Origin: Spirochaetaceae bacterium
GTDB lineage: Bacteria; Spirochaetota; Spirochaetia; Treponematales; Treponemataceae
Direction of reading: 5' to 3'
Length of the DNA stretch: 64,000 bases
Assembly: GCA_017623685.1 (NCBI GenBank)
Contig: JAGAOP010000021.1
Location: forward strand, 1 to 64,000
The position numbers and the translations under genes were made by a program. Shown piece by piece: positions 35,632 to 45,126 of this stretch (the first letter of the stretch is position 1; each line of letters opens with the position of its first letter). The notes beneath the pieces were generated by a model. It searched no databases, was not told the origin of the DNA, and worked only from the letters and a program-made list of their open reading frames with translations.

Positions 35632-36897
35632 ATGAGCAAAGATAAGGTAATTTTGGCATATTCTGGTGGACTTGATACTACAGTTATTATTCCCTGGCTC
35701 AAAGAAAACTACAATTATGATGTTATTGCAGTTTGTATAGATGTGGGGCAAGGAGATGACTGGAAAGGGATTAAAGAGCGTGCATTGAATACTGGTGCAG
35801 CTGCTTGCTATGTAGTCGATGCTAGAGAAGAATATATTACTCAGTATATTTGGCCAGCTGTTAAGGCAAATGCCGTATACGAAGATCGTTATTTATTAGG
35901 CACTTCCACTGCAAGACCTCTTATTGGCAAGATTCTTGTGGAATATGCTAGACAAGAAGGTGCAGTTGCTATTTGTCATGGTGCTACAGGTAAAGGAAAT
36001 GACCAAGTTCGTTTTGAACTTGCAATTAAGGCATTTGCTCCAGATTTGAAGGTTATTGCTGCTTGGCGAGACCCAAAGTGGGATATGGATAGCCGTGAAG
36101 CAGAAATTAAATATCTTGAAGATAGAAATATACCTGTTCCCATGAAAAAAGATCAGTCTTATAGCCGTGATGAAAATATTTGGCATTTATCACATGAAGG
36201 TCTTGAATTAGAAAAAACTGAAAATGAACCAAATTGGAAGCATATGCTTAAGCTTACTACTGTTCCAGAAGAAGCTCCAGAAGAAGGCGAATATGTAACA
36301 ATCGATTTTGAACAAGGAATCCCTGTGGCTGTAAATGGCAAAAAAATGTCAGCCTTAGACATAATGATTGAGCTAAATAAAATTGGTGGACGTAATGGGG
36401 TTGGATTAGTTGATATTTGTGAAAATCGTTTTGTTGGAATGAAAAGCCGAGGTGTTTATGAAACCCCAGGTGGTGCAATCCTCTATTATGCTCACGAAAT
36501 GTTGGACCATTTGTGCCTTGACCGTGATACATACCACTACAAGCAGTTGGTTGCACAAAGAATGAGCGAATTGATTTATGACGGCAAGTGGTTTACTACA
36601 TTGATGGATTCTCTTATGGCATTTGTTGACAAAACCCAGGAAACCGTTACAGGTTGGGTAAAATTAAAACTTTATAAAGGTTCAATCCGAGGTGCAGGTT
36701 CTTATTCACCATATAGCTTATATAATGAAAGTATTGCAAGTTTTACAACTGGTGAACTATATGACCACAAAGATGCCCAAGGTTTTATTACTTTGGTAGG
36801 ACTTCCATTAAAAGTCCGAGCTATGATGGAACAACAAACAGGAAAAGGTCAAGCTGTAGTTGATAGTGCATCTTTTAAAAAAAGACCTACAGAATAA
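35632..36897 (+). CDS. argG: Argininosuccinate synthase
   Basis: It joins citrulline and aspartate using ATP in arginine synthesis. The protein is 421 residues. The ATP-pyrophosphatase loop AYSGGLDTT is at 9-17, and the [14 protein letters not shown] motif lies near 115-128. [10 protein letters not shown] and the GRNGVGLVD stretch are standard. The usual partner argH is not in this window. Confidence 0.98.
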   Translation: MSKDKVILAYSGGLDTTVIIPWLKENYNYDVIAVCIDVGQGDDWKGIKERALNTGAAACYVVDAREEYITQYIWPAVKANAVYEDRYLLGTSTARPLIGKILVEYARQEGAVAICHGATGKGNDQVRFELAIKAFAPDLKVIAAWRDPKWDMDSREAEIKYLEDRNIPVPMKKDQSYSRDENIWHLSHEGLELEKTENEPNWKHMLKLTTVPEEAPEEGEYVTIDFEQGIPVAVNGKKMSALDIMIELNKIGGRNGVGLVDICENRFVGMKSRGVYETPGGAILYYAHEMLDHLCLDRDTYHYKQLVAQRMSELIYDGKWFTTLMDSLMAFVDKTQETVTGWVKLKLYKGSIRGAGSYSPYSLYNESIASFTTGELYDHKDAQGFITLVGLPLKVRAMMEQQTGKGQAVVDSASFKKRPTE

Positions 36898-36928
36898 TCT
36901 ATAAAAATAATTTTTAGCGAGGTATATA

Positions 36929-39439
36929 ATGTTGACCCTTAAATTCGGCGGTACTTCCATGGGGAATGCTCAACGAATTCTTAGCTCTACAGACATAATG
37001 ATTTCACGTTCTCAGCAGGATAGAATTAGTGTTGTTGTTTCTGCTGTAGCTGGTGTTTCAAATAAATTACAGGAAAGTATTGACGGCTGCCTTGAAGAGA
37101 AAAAAGCTGAATCTTTTATAAGTGATTTACGTCAGATTCATTTAGATATTTGTAATGAACTTGCTTCATCTTTAAAGGGTTTTGACTCTTCTAGCGTAAT
37201 GAAAACAATTCAGCCTAATTTTGATGAATTGCAACGTCTTTTAGAAGCCGTATCTGCTTTTGGTGAATGTCCTTCTACTGTGTATTGTAGAATTATGGGA
37301 ATGGGGGAACTATTATGTGCTCCTATTGTTGAAGCAGTACTTTTGGCAAAACAACAAAAGGTTTTGCGCCTTGATTCAAGGGAATATATTTATACTATAG
37401 GAAATCAACAAGAAGGTGACCCTGATTATGTCAAAACATCAGACGCTTTCGCTAAACATCGAGATGGTGAAACAAATAATCAGAGTCGCATTTTACTATT
37501 TCCAGGTTTTATTTGTTCATGGAGAGAAAAATCCACAGATTCAACTTGTGTCCCAGGTCTTTTAGGTCGTAACGGTTCAGATTTTTCTGCAGCTATAGTA
37601 GGTTATGCTTTGGGTGCAAAAAAAGTTGAATTCTGGACAGATGTGGATGGTATATATACCGCTGATCCTCGAATTGTTAAAGATGCAATTCTTGTTGATG
37701 ACATGACCTACGAAGAAGCCATGGAACTTTCCTTTTTTGGGTCAAAGGTATTGCATCCTAAAACTCTTGCTCCTCTTGTAACAAAGGGTATTGAGGCTTG
37801 GAGCCTTAACAGCATGAATCCTGCTGCAAGAGGTACTAGAATTGGACAAGGACCTTTCCCCAGCACAGAAACAGGTCCTGCTAGAGGAATTTCCTGCCTT
37901 AAGGGAACTGCTATGGTTAGTGTGTCTGGTTCTGGAATGAAGGGGCGTAGTGGAATGGCAGCTAGAATTTTTGCTGCTGTTTCACGGGGTGGCATTTCAA
38001 TCTTACTTATTACCCAATCTAGTTCTGAATATACAATTAGTTTTTGTGTTCGCCAAAGTCAGGCAACTGCAGTTATGGATATTTTAGCCACAGAATTTGA
38101 CCTTGAAATTCGAGAAAGAGTAATTAATTTAATAGAAGTTCAAGAAAATTGTGCCATTGTTTCAATTGTTGGAGATGGAATGAAACAAAAACGTGGTGTG
38201 GCCAGTACTTTTTTTGAAGCATTAGCTAGTCAGGATATTAATATACTTGCTATAGCTCAAGGTTCTTCAGAACGTTCAATAAGTGTTGTTATTTCTGGTG
38301 ATGATGGTGATACTGCTGTTAGAATTTCTCATAGATTTTTCTTTAACACAGCTCAAACAATTGAAGTTTTTGCTTTCGGAGCTGGAACAATTGGTGGTTG
38401 CTTAATTGATCAGATTCGGGATCAACAAGAAGATTTGGCTTCTCAAGGAATAGATATTAAGGTAATGGCAATCGCTACAATTGACAGAATGATTGTAGCT
38501 CCTGGTGGAATTGATTCTAAAGGTCTTGACCTTGCAAATTGGAGAAAGGATGTGGATTCATCTGAAATTCCTTCTTCTGTTGATACAATTCTTGAATATG
38601 TTAAAGAAAAGAAGCCTTTAAACCCAGTTTTTGTGGATTGTACTGCTTCTTACGATTTACCAGAACGATATACAGAAATTCTAGAAGCTGGAATGCATAT
38701 TGCAACTCCAAATAAACGGGCAAACTCTATGTCAATGGAATATTATCACAAACTTAGAGCTACTGCAAACCGAATGCATCGTCTCTTTTTATACGAAACA
38801 AATGTAGGGGCTGGTTTACCTATTATCGATACGCTACAGAATCTATTTTCTAGTGGTGACAAATTGACAGGTTTTTATGGAATTATGTCCGGTTCTCTTT
38901 CCTACATATTTGGTCGCTTAGACGAAGGTGCTACGTTCAGTCAGGCAGTTCTTGAAGCCCGTGAAAAACGCTACACAGAACCTGACCCACGAGATGATCT
39001 TGCAGGTTTAGATGTGGCTAGAAAGGCTTTAATTATTGCCCGTGAAGCAGGTCTTTCTTTGGAGTTAGAAGATATTGTAATCAATAAAGTTTTTCCAGAA
39101 GACTTTGATGATACAGGTTCGGTTGATGAATTCCTTAAAAAACTTCCTCAGGTTGATTCTCATTTTGAAAAGGTTATGCAGCGTCTTAAATCAGAAGGCA
39201 AAGTTTTACGTATGGCAGCTTCTATTAAAGACGGAAAGTGTAGTGTAGGTATGATGGAAGTTGATTCAAATCATCCGCTTTATCCTGTAAAAGGCTGTGA
39301 AAATGCTTTTGTTTTCCACACTCAGCGTTATAGTCCAATTCCTCTTTCTGTTATGGGCTATGGTGCAGGGGCAGGGGTAACTGCTGCTGGTGTTTTTGGG
39401 GATATTTTAAGAACTGTTTCCTGGAATCCAGAAGTTTAA
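36929..39439 (+). CDS. thrA: Bifunctional aspartate kinase / homoserine dehydrogenase
   Basis: The first and third steps of the aspartate family pathway to threonine and methionine. The protein is 836 residues. The kinase domain spans about 1-300 (KFGGTSM at 5-11, FLGRNGSDFSA-like LLGRNGSDFSAA near 211). Two ACT repeats lie at about 310-465, followed by homoserine dehydrogenase (FGAGTIGG Rossmann motif near 488, TPNKRANS near 592, GIMSGSLSYIF near 650). The ACT domains imply allosteric control, usually by threonine. It follows argG by 31 bases and precedes the aroF-pheA fusion. Confidence 0.97.
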   Translation: MLTLKFGGTSMGNAQRILSSTDIMISRSQQDRISVVVSAVAGVSNKLQESIDGCLEEKKAESFISDLRQIHLDICNELASSLKGFDSSSVMKTIQPNFDELQRLLEAVSAFGECPSTVYCRIMGMGELLCAPIVEAVLLAKQQKVLRLDSREYIYTIGNQQEGDPDYVKTSDAFAKHRDGETNNQSRILLFPGFICSWREKSTDSTCVPGLLGRNGSDFSAAIVGYALGAKKVEFWTDVDGIYTADPRIVKDAILVDDMTYEEAMELSFFGSKVLHPKTLAPLVTKGIEAWSLNSMNPAARGTRIGQGPFPSTETGPARGISCLKGTAMVSVSGSGMKGRSGMAARIFAAVSRGGISILLITQSSSEYTISFCVRQSQATAVMDILATEFDLEIRERVINLIEVQENCAIVSIVGDGMKQKRGVASTFFEALASQDINILAIAQGSSERSISVVISGDDGDTAVRISHRFFFNTAQTIEVFAFGAGTIGGCLIDQIRDQQEDLASQGIDIKVMAIATIDRMIVAPGGIDSKGLDLANWRKDVDSSEIPSSVDTILEYVKEKKPLNPVFVDCTASYDLPERYTEILEAGMHIATPNKRANSMSMEYYHKLRATANRMHRLFLYETNVGAGLPIIDTLQNLFSSGDKLTGFYGIMSGSLSYIFGRLDEGATFSQAVLEAREKRYTEPDPRDDLAGLDVARKALIIAREAGLSLELEDIVINKVFPEDFDDTGSVDEFLKKLPQVDSHFEKVMQRLKSEGKVLRMAASIKDGKCSVGMMEVDSNHPLYPVKGCENAFVFHTQRYSPIPLSVMGYGAGAGVTAAGVFGDILRTVSWNPEV

Positions 39440-39459
39440 TTTATAAGAAGGTCTATAAA

Positions 39460-41421
39460 ATGGTAATCGTACTAAAAAAAGGAATCCCAGAGCAAGAAAA
39501 AAACAACTTGCGTGATTTTTTGATAAGAAATAAATTTCGAGTGAACGAAATTGCAGGGGATGAAGATACAATTTTTGGTGCAGTTGGAAAACTTTCTATT
39601 GATCCAAGAGAAGTTGAAATTCTTCCTGGGGTTGAAAGAGTAATTCCAATTTCAAAACCATATAAAATGGCTAGTCGGGAATATAAAAAAGAAAATTCAA
39701 TTTTTGAAGTTCCAAATAATCGTGGACAAATTATAAGAATTGGTGGACAAAGAGTTGTTGCTATTGCCGGTCCTTGTGCTGTAGAAAGCCTTGAACAAAT
39801 GATGGCGGTTGCGGAACGAGTTTCTGCTGCAGGTGCTGTTATGCTAAGAGGTGGTGCATTTAAGCCAAGAACTAGCCCCTATGCTTTTCAAGGTTTAGGT
39901 GAAGAAGGTGTAAAAATATTAAAGCAGGCTGGAGACGCTTACGGATTACCCATTGTTACAGAAATCGTTTCTGCGGAACATATTCCTGTGATGAAGGATT
40001 ATGTTGATGTATACCAAATCGGTGCCAGAAACATGCAAAATTTTGAGCTTTTGAAAAAAGTAGGAGCTTTAGGTATACCTGTAATTTTAAAACGTGGTCT
40101 TTCTGCTACAATTGAAGAATGGCTTATGGCAGCAGAATATCTTCTTTCAAGTGGAACAGATAAGGTTGTACTTTGTGAAAGGGGTATTCGTACTTATGAA
40201 AAAGCTACTAGAAATACTTTAGATTTATCTGCAATACCGATACTTCGTTCTTTAACCCATTTGCCAATTATTGTTGACCCAAGCCATGCTGTTGGAATTA
40301 GAGACAAGGTACCTCCCATGGGGCTTGCTGCTATTGCTGCTGATGCAGACGGAATTATTGTGGAGGTTCATTGTGACCCAGATAAGGCTATGTCTGATGG
40401 GGCTCAATCCTTGTATCCAGAGCAATTTGAAAAACTTATGCGAGACATTGATGTACTTGCACCGGTTGTAGGAAAAGAAATTGCCAGAATTAGAGGATTG
40501 CCTAAGCCAAGTGTAATTCATTCCGAAAATCATACTGAAACAGACAAAGTTATTTGTGCTTTTTCTGGCGGAAGAGGTGCTTATGCAGAGCAGGCTATCG
40601 GATTATATTTTGGACAAGATGCAAAGCCTTTAGCTGTTAATTCATTTAGGGAAATATTTCAAGCTGTTGCAGATGGTAAGGCTGATTTTGGTATGGTTCC
40701 CATTGAAAATAGCCTTGCAGGTTCTGTTTTTGACAATTATGATAATTTATTAAGATTTCAGGATATTAGCATTAAAGGTGCTGTTACTTTGCGTATAGAA
40801 CATTCACTTTTAGCAAAGCCAGGGGCAACTTTAGATACGATTAAAAATGTATATTCTCATCCCCACGGTTTTCCTCAATGCAAAGATTTTTTGGATAAAT
40901 ATAAATGGATTCACATTGATTCCGTTTCTACAGCAACAGCAGCTCAAATTGTTGCAGAAAAAGATTCAATAGAAAATGCTGCCATTGCTTCTGGAATTAC
41001 CTCTGAATACTATAAACTAGAGGTACTCGCTTCTGGAATTGAATCAGATCCAAGAAATTATACTCGCTTTGTTGTAATTGCTCCAAACCATGTTTCTATA
41101 TCTTCTGTAGCAAAGGATTCAATGTGTAATTGTGCAAATAATATGGCAAATAAGGCTTCCATTGTTTTTGCTACGAAAAATGAACCTGGAGCTTTGTATG
41201 ATTGTCTTGGAATTTTTCATCAACGGCAACTTAATATGACTCGTCTTGAATCTCGACCAATACAAGGCCAACCTTGGAGATATATGTTTTATGTAGATTT
41301 GCAACTTGAAACTTCAAAGTTTGCAGATTCAAAAAAATTAATTGAAGATGCTATTGCTAGCTTAAAAAATAAAGCAGAAGACGTAAGACTATTAGGATTG
41401 TATAATGAAAGGAGCGTATAA
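39460..41421 (+). CDS. DAHP synthase-prephenate dehydratase fusion with ACT domain
   Basis: A 653-residue fusion of the entry step of the shikimate pathway and the phenylalanine-specific dehydratase. Residues 1-345 form an AroAI-beta DAHP synthase with its N-terminal ferredoxin-like domain (AGPCAVES, RGGAFKPRTSPYAFQG, DPSHAVG). From about 367 prephenate dehydratase begins with CAFSGGRGAYAEQA, continues with VPIENSLAGSV and holds the catalytic TRF motif in NYTRFVVIA. The C-terminal ACT domain (about 575-650) has GALYDCLGIF and LESRP, the two phenylalanine-binding motifs of PheA. It probably gives a Phe-inhibited route separate from the aroF-tyrA pair at 18985-20912. The reading frame is open throughout. 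Confidence 0.95.
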   Translation: MVIVLKKGIPEQEKNNLRDFLIRNKFRVNEIAGDEDTIFGAVGKLSIDPREVEILPGVERVIPISKPYKMASREYKKENSIFEVPNNRGQIIRIGGQRVVAIAGPCAVESLEQMMAVAERVSAAGAVMLRGGAFKPRTSPYAFQGLGEEGVKILKQAGDAYGLPIVTEIVSAEHIPVMKDYVDVYQIGARNMQNFELLKKVGALGIPVILKRGLSATIEEWLMAAEYLLSSGTDKVVLCERGIRTYEKATRNTLDLSAIPILRSLTHLPIIVDPSHAVGIRDKVPPMGLAAIAADADGIIVEVHCDPDKAMSDGAQSLYPEQFEKLMRDIDVLAPVVGKEIARIRGLPKPSVIHSENHTETDKVICAFSGGRGAYAEQAIGLYFGQDAKPLAVNSFREIFQAVADGKADFGMVPIENSLAGSVFDNYDNLLRFQDISIKGAVTLRIEHSLLAKPGATLDTIKNVYSHPHGFPQCKDFLDKYKWIHIDSVSTATAAQIVAEKDSIENAAIASGITSEYYKLEVLASGIESDPRNYTRFVVIAPNHVSISSVAKDSMCNCANNMANKASIVFATKNEPGALYDCLGIFHQRQLNMTRLESRPIQGQPWRYMFYVDLQLETSKFADSKKLIEDAIASLKNKAEDVRLLGLYNERSV

Positions 41422-41422
41422 T

Positions 41423-41914
41423 ATGCAAAGATATGTTTTGTCCGTTTTGGTAGAAAACCATGCAGGTGTATTAAGTCGTGTTTCAGGTCTATTTAGTCGA
41501 CGTGGCTATAATATTGATAGTTTAACAGTAGGTGAAACTCACAACCCCGGTCAATCTCGTATGACTATAGTAGTTAGCGGAGACGAATATATTTTAGACC
41601 AAATAAAAAAACAACTTTCTAAATTGGTAGAAGTTATTTCGATTATTCACTGTGTACCATCAGAAACAGTTGTAAGAGAAATGGCCTTGATTAAGGTTTG
41701 TGCTGCAGGTGATAAAAGAATTGGTGTTATTGAAACTGCAAATATTTTCCGTGCTAGAATTGTTGATGTTGCAGTTGAGTCTGTGGTGATAGAAGTAACC
41801 GGTAGCGAAGACAAGGTTGCAAGCCTTATTCGATTACTAGAACCATACGGAATCAAAGAACTTGTACGCACAGGTCTTACCGCCATGGGAAGAGGCGAAG
41901 GTATTTTGGAATAG
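41423..41914 (+). CDS. ilvN: Acetolactate synthase small (regulatory) subunit
   Basis: It binds valine and regulates acetohydroxyacid synthase in branched-chain amino acid synthesis. The protein is 163 residues. The N-terminal ACT domain reads LVENHAGVLSRVSGLFSRRGYNIDSL, followed by the C-terminal domain with VVIEVTGSEDKV. I use the ATG at 41423, with AAAGGAG upstream, one base after the previous stop. The large subunit (ilvB) is not within the window, so this subunit is encoded apart from its partner. Confidence 0.94.
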   Translation: MQRYVLSVLVENHAGVLSRVSGLFSRRGYNIDSLTVGETHNPGQSRMTIVVSGDEYILDQIKKQLSKLVEVISIIHCVPSETVVREMALIKVCAAGDKRIGVIETANIFRARIVDVAVESVVIEVTGSEDKVASLIRLLEPYGIKELVRTGLTAMGRGEGILE

Positions 41915-41918
41915 AATT

Positions 41919-43064
41919 ATGTCCATGATTTTCCCCATGTTTTTTTTATTCACCGTATATGGAGTGGTGAGTGCTTATTTGCCAATTATGCTTAGGGGTA
42001 TTGGTTATTCTGTAAGTCAAGTTGGTATTTTAATGGGGATTTTTGAAGTTGCAGGTCTTGTGTTTCCGTTAGCAATGGGCTCTTTAGTAGAAAAAAAAGG
42101 CAACTATGGTGTGCCTATGTTGCTTTTAGCTTTTTTGTTAATGATTATTCCTTTGCCTATGATAGGTCTTAAAGGATTTTGGGTTACTTCAATTTGCCTT
42201 AGTTTATATGCAATAGGTTACAAAGGTTCTGTTCCAGTGGTGGATTCTTTTACCAACCGACTTTTGGGAGAAAATCGAAACAATTACGGTAAAATTCGAG
42301 TGGCAGGATCCATTGGTTTTGTGATGACCACATTATTACTTCAGTTTTTTGGTAATTCAAATACTAGTACTTTATTTGAGTATCAGTTATGGTTTATTAT
42401 TCCTGGTTCATTATATACAATTAGTATTTTTTTTGTTCCAAAGGTATTTAAAACTGATTCAAAAGAAGTTGCCACTAAACTAGAGTATCACAATGTTTCA
42501 ACAGATAATTCTAAGTTTTCATCAAGATATTGGATTGGGTTGATGCTAATTTTTCTTTCCTTTTTAGGATTAACACCTGCAACAAAACTTTTTTCTCTTT
42601 ATGTAACTGAATTTCTTAATTCCAACATGGCTCCAGCCTTGTGGGCTTTATCTGCTGCATCTGAAATACCCTTTATGTTTTTTTCTGGAAGGTTTATAAA
42701 AAAATTTGGCAGTTTTGGATTAATTATTTTTTGCACAGGAACTGTTGTGCTCAGAATGATTTTATATATTCTTTTCCCATCAATTTTTGGAGCCATTTTA
42801 GGTCAATTATTAAACTCTATAACCTATGGATTATTTCATCCTGCAGCAGTTATTTTTGTTACAGAAAATGCACCCTCTGGTAAACTTATGATTAGTATGT
42901 CTATGTATTCAATTTTAGCTGTGGGTTTGGCAAATGTTCTTGGAAATTCTTTTGGTGGTATAATGATAGATAATTTTGGATACACAGTTACCTTTTTGTC
43001 CTTTGGGATGTTGCCCTTTGTGGGACTTATATTTTATTATTTTACACGGAAAAAAATATGCTAG
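41919..43064 (+). CDS. MFS transporter
   Basis: A 381-residue membrane protein with about 12 hydrophobic segments, typical of the major facilitator superfamily. The sequence pattern (SAYLPIMLRGIGYSVSQVGI near the start, NYGKIRVAGSIGFV after segment 4) resembles the MFS_1_like branch, which includes nucleoside and phenylpropionate-type porters. The substrate is unknown. It starts 4 bases after ilvN and overlaps the DUF554 gene by 7 bases, so the three are cotranscribed. Confidence 0.85.
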   Translation: MSMIFPMFFLFTVYGVVSAYLPIMLRGIGYSVSQVGILMGIFEVAGLVFPLAMGSLVEKKGNYGVPMLLLAFLLMIIPLPMIGLKGFWVTSICLSLYAIGYKGSVPVVDSFTNRLLGENRNNYGKIRVAGSIGFVMTTLLLQFFGNSNTSTLFEYQLWFIIPGSLYTISIFFVPKVFKTDSKEVATKLEYHNVSTDNSKFSSRYWIGLMLIFLSFLGLTPATKLFSLYVTEFLNSNMAPALWALSAASEIPFMFFSGRFIKKFGSFGLIIFCTGTVVLRMILYILFPSIFGAILGQLLNSITYGLFHPAAVIFVTENAPSGKLMISMSMYSILAVGLANVLGNSFGGIMIDNFGYTVTFLSFGMLPFVGLIFYYFTRKKIC

Positions 43065-43819
43065 CTGTTTTTGTAAATTGTGGTGCAATAATTTTAGGCT
43101 CAATTATTGGTCTGTTATTTTCAAAAAAAATAACAGGTGAATTGTCTTCTATTGTTCAAACAGGTGCTGGTGTTGTTACCATAGTTATGGGTATACAAAT
43201 GGCATTTGAATATCAAAATATCATTTTTCTAGCAGTTTCTTTAATTGCAGGGGGAATTCTTGGTACTTTGCTGGACATAGATGGAAAAATTTTTCGCATG
43301 GGAGAAGCCTTAGGTCGTCTTACTTTACGAAAACAAAGAACAGTTATAGAAGAAATTGATGTTGCTACAAGGGTAAAATCTGGTTCTAATGGGGATGAAC
43401 AAAATTCAACAAATTTTGCCTACGGTTTTTTAAATGCTTCTGTTCTTTTTTGTGTTGGAGCAATGGCAATTCTCGGTTCAATGAAAGCTGGAATAGATAA
43501 AGATTACACAATTATTTTTACAAAATCGGTACTAGATGGTTTTATGGCTATAGTTTTTACAGCTGCAATGGGAATCGGCACTGCTTTTTCTGCGATTTCT
43601 GTATTTATTTATCAAGGTGCATTAACTTTACTTGCCACCCTTGTTGCTCCCTACGCAGATGAAGTCCTTATTGCTGAACTTACTGCTTCTGGTGGCGCTT
43701 TAATTGTAATGATTGGAATCAATTTAATTGGTATCAAAGAAATTAAAACTGCAAATTATTTACCAGGGGTAGTTCTTTCTGTTATATTTGTTTTAATTCA
43801 AAGAGTTTTTATTTCATAA
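43058..43819 (+). CDS. DUF554 family membrane protein
   Basis: A 253-residue protein with about six or seven hydrophobic segments. The start MLAVFVNCGAIILGSIIG and the GAGVVTIVMGIQMA segment are typical of DUF554, a family of unknown function sometimes suggested to be transporters. The repeated FCVGAMAILGSM pattern fits. Its ATG lies within the end of the MFS gene. Confidence 0.88.
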   Translation: MLAVFVNCGAIILGSIIGLLFSKKITGELSSIVQTGAGVVTIVMGIQMAFEYQNIIFLAVSLIAGGILGTLLDIDGKIFRMGEALGRLTLRKQRTVIEEIDVATRVKSGSNGDEQNSTNFAYGFLNASVLFCVGAMAILGSMKAGIDKDYTIIFTKSVLDGFMAIVFTAAMGIGTAFSAISVFIYQGALTLLATLVAPYADEVLIAELTASGGALIVMIGINLIGIKEIKTANYLPGVVLSVIFVLIQRVFIS

Positions 43820-43897
43820 AATAATTTTATAGTGTATAAAATTTGAATATAATGCTGTTTCTCATTACATTAGGAAGCAGTAAAAATAGGAGAAGTG

Positions 43898-45061
43898 ATG
43901 AGTAAAGTAGTTGTTAATAATTACAGTAGTTTCCAAGTTGAATTTGTTCAGGGTACAGGTTCAACCTTAATCGATACAAATAATAAAGAATATATAGATT
44001 TTGTTTCAGGTATTGGTGTTAATTGTCTTGGGCACAATCATCCTAAATTGGTTCAGGCCTTGCAAGATCAAACTACAAAGATGATTCATATTTCTAATTA
44101 TTATCATTCTGATATTGGTGTTGCTTATGCAAAAAAAATTCTTTCTGCAACCAATATGGAAAGAATTTATTTTGGTAATTCAGGGGCAGAAGCCAATGAA
44201 TGTGCTATTAAATTGGCTAGAAAATATGGATGGCTAAACAAAACCCATGAAAATGCCGAAAAAAATATTATTGTAACACTAAAAAAATCTTTTCATGGAA
44301 GGACATTGGCAACATTAAAGGCAACTGGACAAGATAAATTCCATGTTGATGCCTTTGCACCTTATCCAGAAGGATTTAGATACATCCAAGCTGGTGACTA
44401 TCAATCTTTGGATTCTATTTTTGATGAAAGAGTTTGTGCCTTTATGTTGGAATGTGTTCAAGGTGAGGGTGATGTAAACCTTATTGATAAAGAATGGGCA
44501 AAGGCTGCATCTAGTGCTGCAAGAAAGGTTGGAGCATTGATTATTTGTGATGAAGTTCAAACGGGAATGGGTAGAACTGGACAATTACTTGCTTCCAATG
44601 ATTTAGATATTAATCCTGATGTAATTACCTTGGCAAAGGGAATTGCAGGGGGTATTCCCATGGGAGCTTGTATTTTTAGAGGAAAGGCAGCTGATGTATT
44701 TGTGGCTGGTGATCATCAATCTACTTTTGCAGGTAATCCATTGGCCTGCAGGGCAGCAAATGTGGTTTTAGATGAATTAACGGCTCCAGGTTTTTTAGAG
44801 AGGGTTCAGAATGTGGGAAATAAAATTCGCCAAACTGTTGATTCATGGAATCTAATATGTATAAAAGAGATTAGAGGTAAAGGGTTAATGATAGGAATTG
44901 ATGTAGAACAAAATGCTTATGAAATACAAAAAAAGTGCCTAGAAAAAGGTTTATGTATTTCAACAGCAGGGGCTAATACATTAAGATTTTTACCTCCTCT
45001 TGTAATTACTGATTTAGAAATTGAAAAAGGTTTAGCGGTACTAAAGGAGGTTTTGAGTTAG
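43898..45061 (+). CDS. argD: Acetylornithine aminotransferase
   Basis: A PLP enzyme converting N-acetylglutamate semialdehyde to N-acetylornithine. The protein is 387 residues, class III. The GNSGAEANE motif is near 99, the CDEVQTGMGRTG motif near 221 and the PLP lysine in ITLAKGIAGGIPMGA near 250. AGGAG (43888-43892) fits the ATG at 43898 (5-base spacing) better than the GTG at 43895. Related 4-aminobutyrate enzymes look similar, but length and the presence of argB, argG and argJ favour ArgD. Confidence 0.93.
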   Translation: MSKVVVNNYSSFQVEFVQGTGSTLIDTNNKEYIDFVSGIGVNCLGHNHPKLVQALQDQTTKMIHISNYYHSDIGVAYAKKILSATNMERIYFGNSGAEANECAIKLARKYGWLNKTHENAEKNIIVTLKKSFHGRTLATLKATGQDKFHVDAFAPYPEGFRYIQAGDYQSLDSIFDERVCAFMLECVQGEGDVNLIDKEWAKAASSAARKVGALIICDEVQTGMGRTGQLLASNDLDINPDVITLAKGIAGGIPMGACIFRGKAADVFVAGDHQSTFAGNPLACRAANVVLDELTAPGFLERVQNVGNKIRQTVDSWNLICIKEIRGKGLMIGIDVEQNAYEIQKKCLEKGLCISTAGANTLRFLPPLVITDLEIEKGLAVLKEVLS

Positions 45062-45091
45062 AAAACTGTCTGTTTTATTTGTTATTTATCA

Positions 45092-45120
45092 TTGACAGGC
45101 TTTTTTTTCTATTCTAATAT
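45092..45120 (+). promoter_or_regulatory. Promoter of the DUF5312-like gene, -10 box 6 bases before ATG
   Basis: Perfect TTGACA (45092-45097), 17 bases, TAATAT (45115-45120). Only ATTATT separates the -10 from the ATG at 45127, and there is no Shine-Dalgarno sequence, so transcription should begin at or next to the start codon. Confidence 0.7.
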
Positions 45121-45126
45121 ATTATT

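Noticed and set aside
36257-36556. 99-codon open frame opposite argG
   Set aside because: argG is unmistakable on the plus strand; the antisense translation is low-complexity and has no motif.
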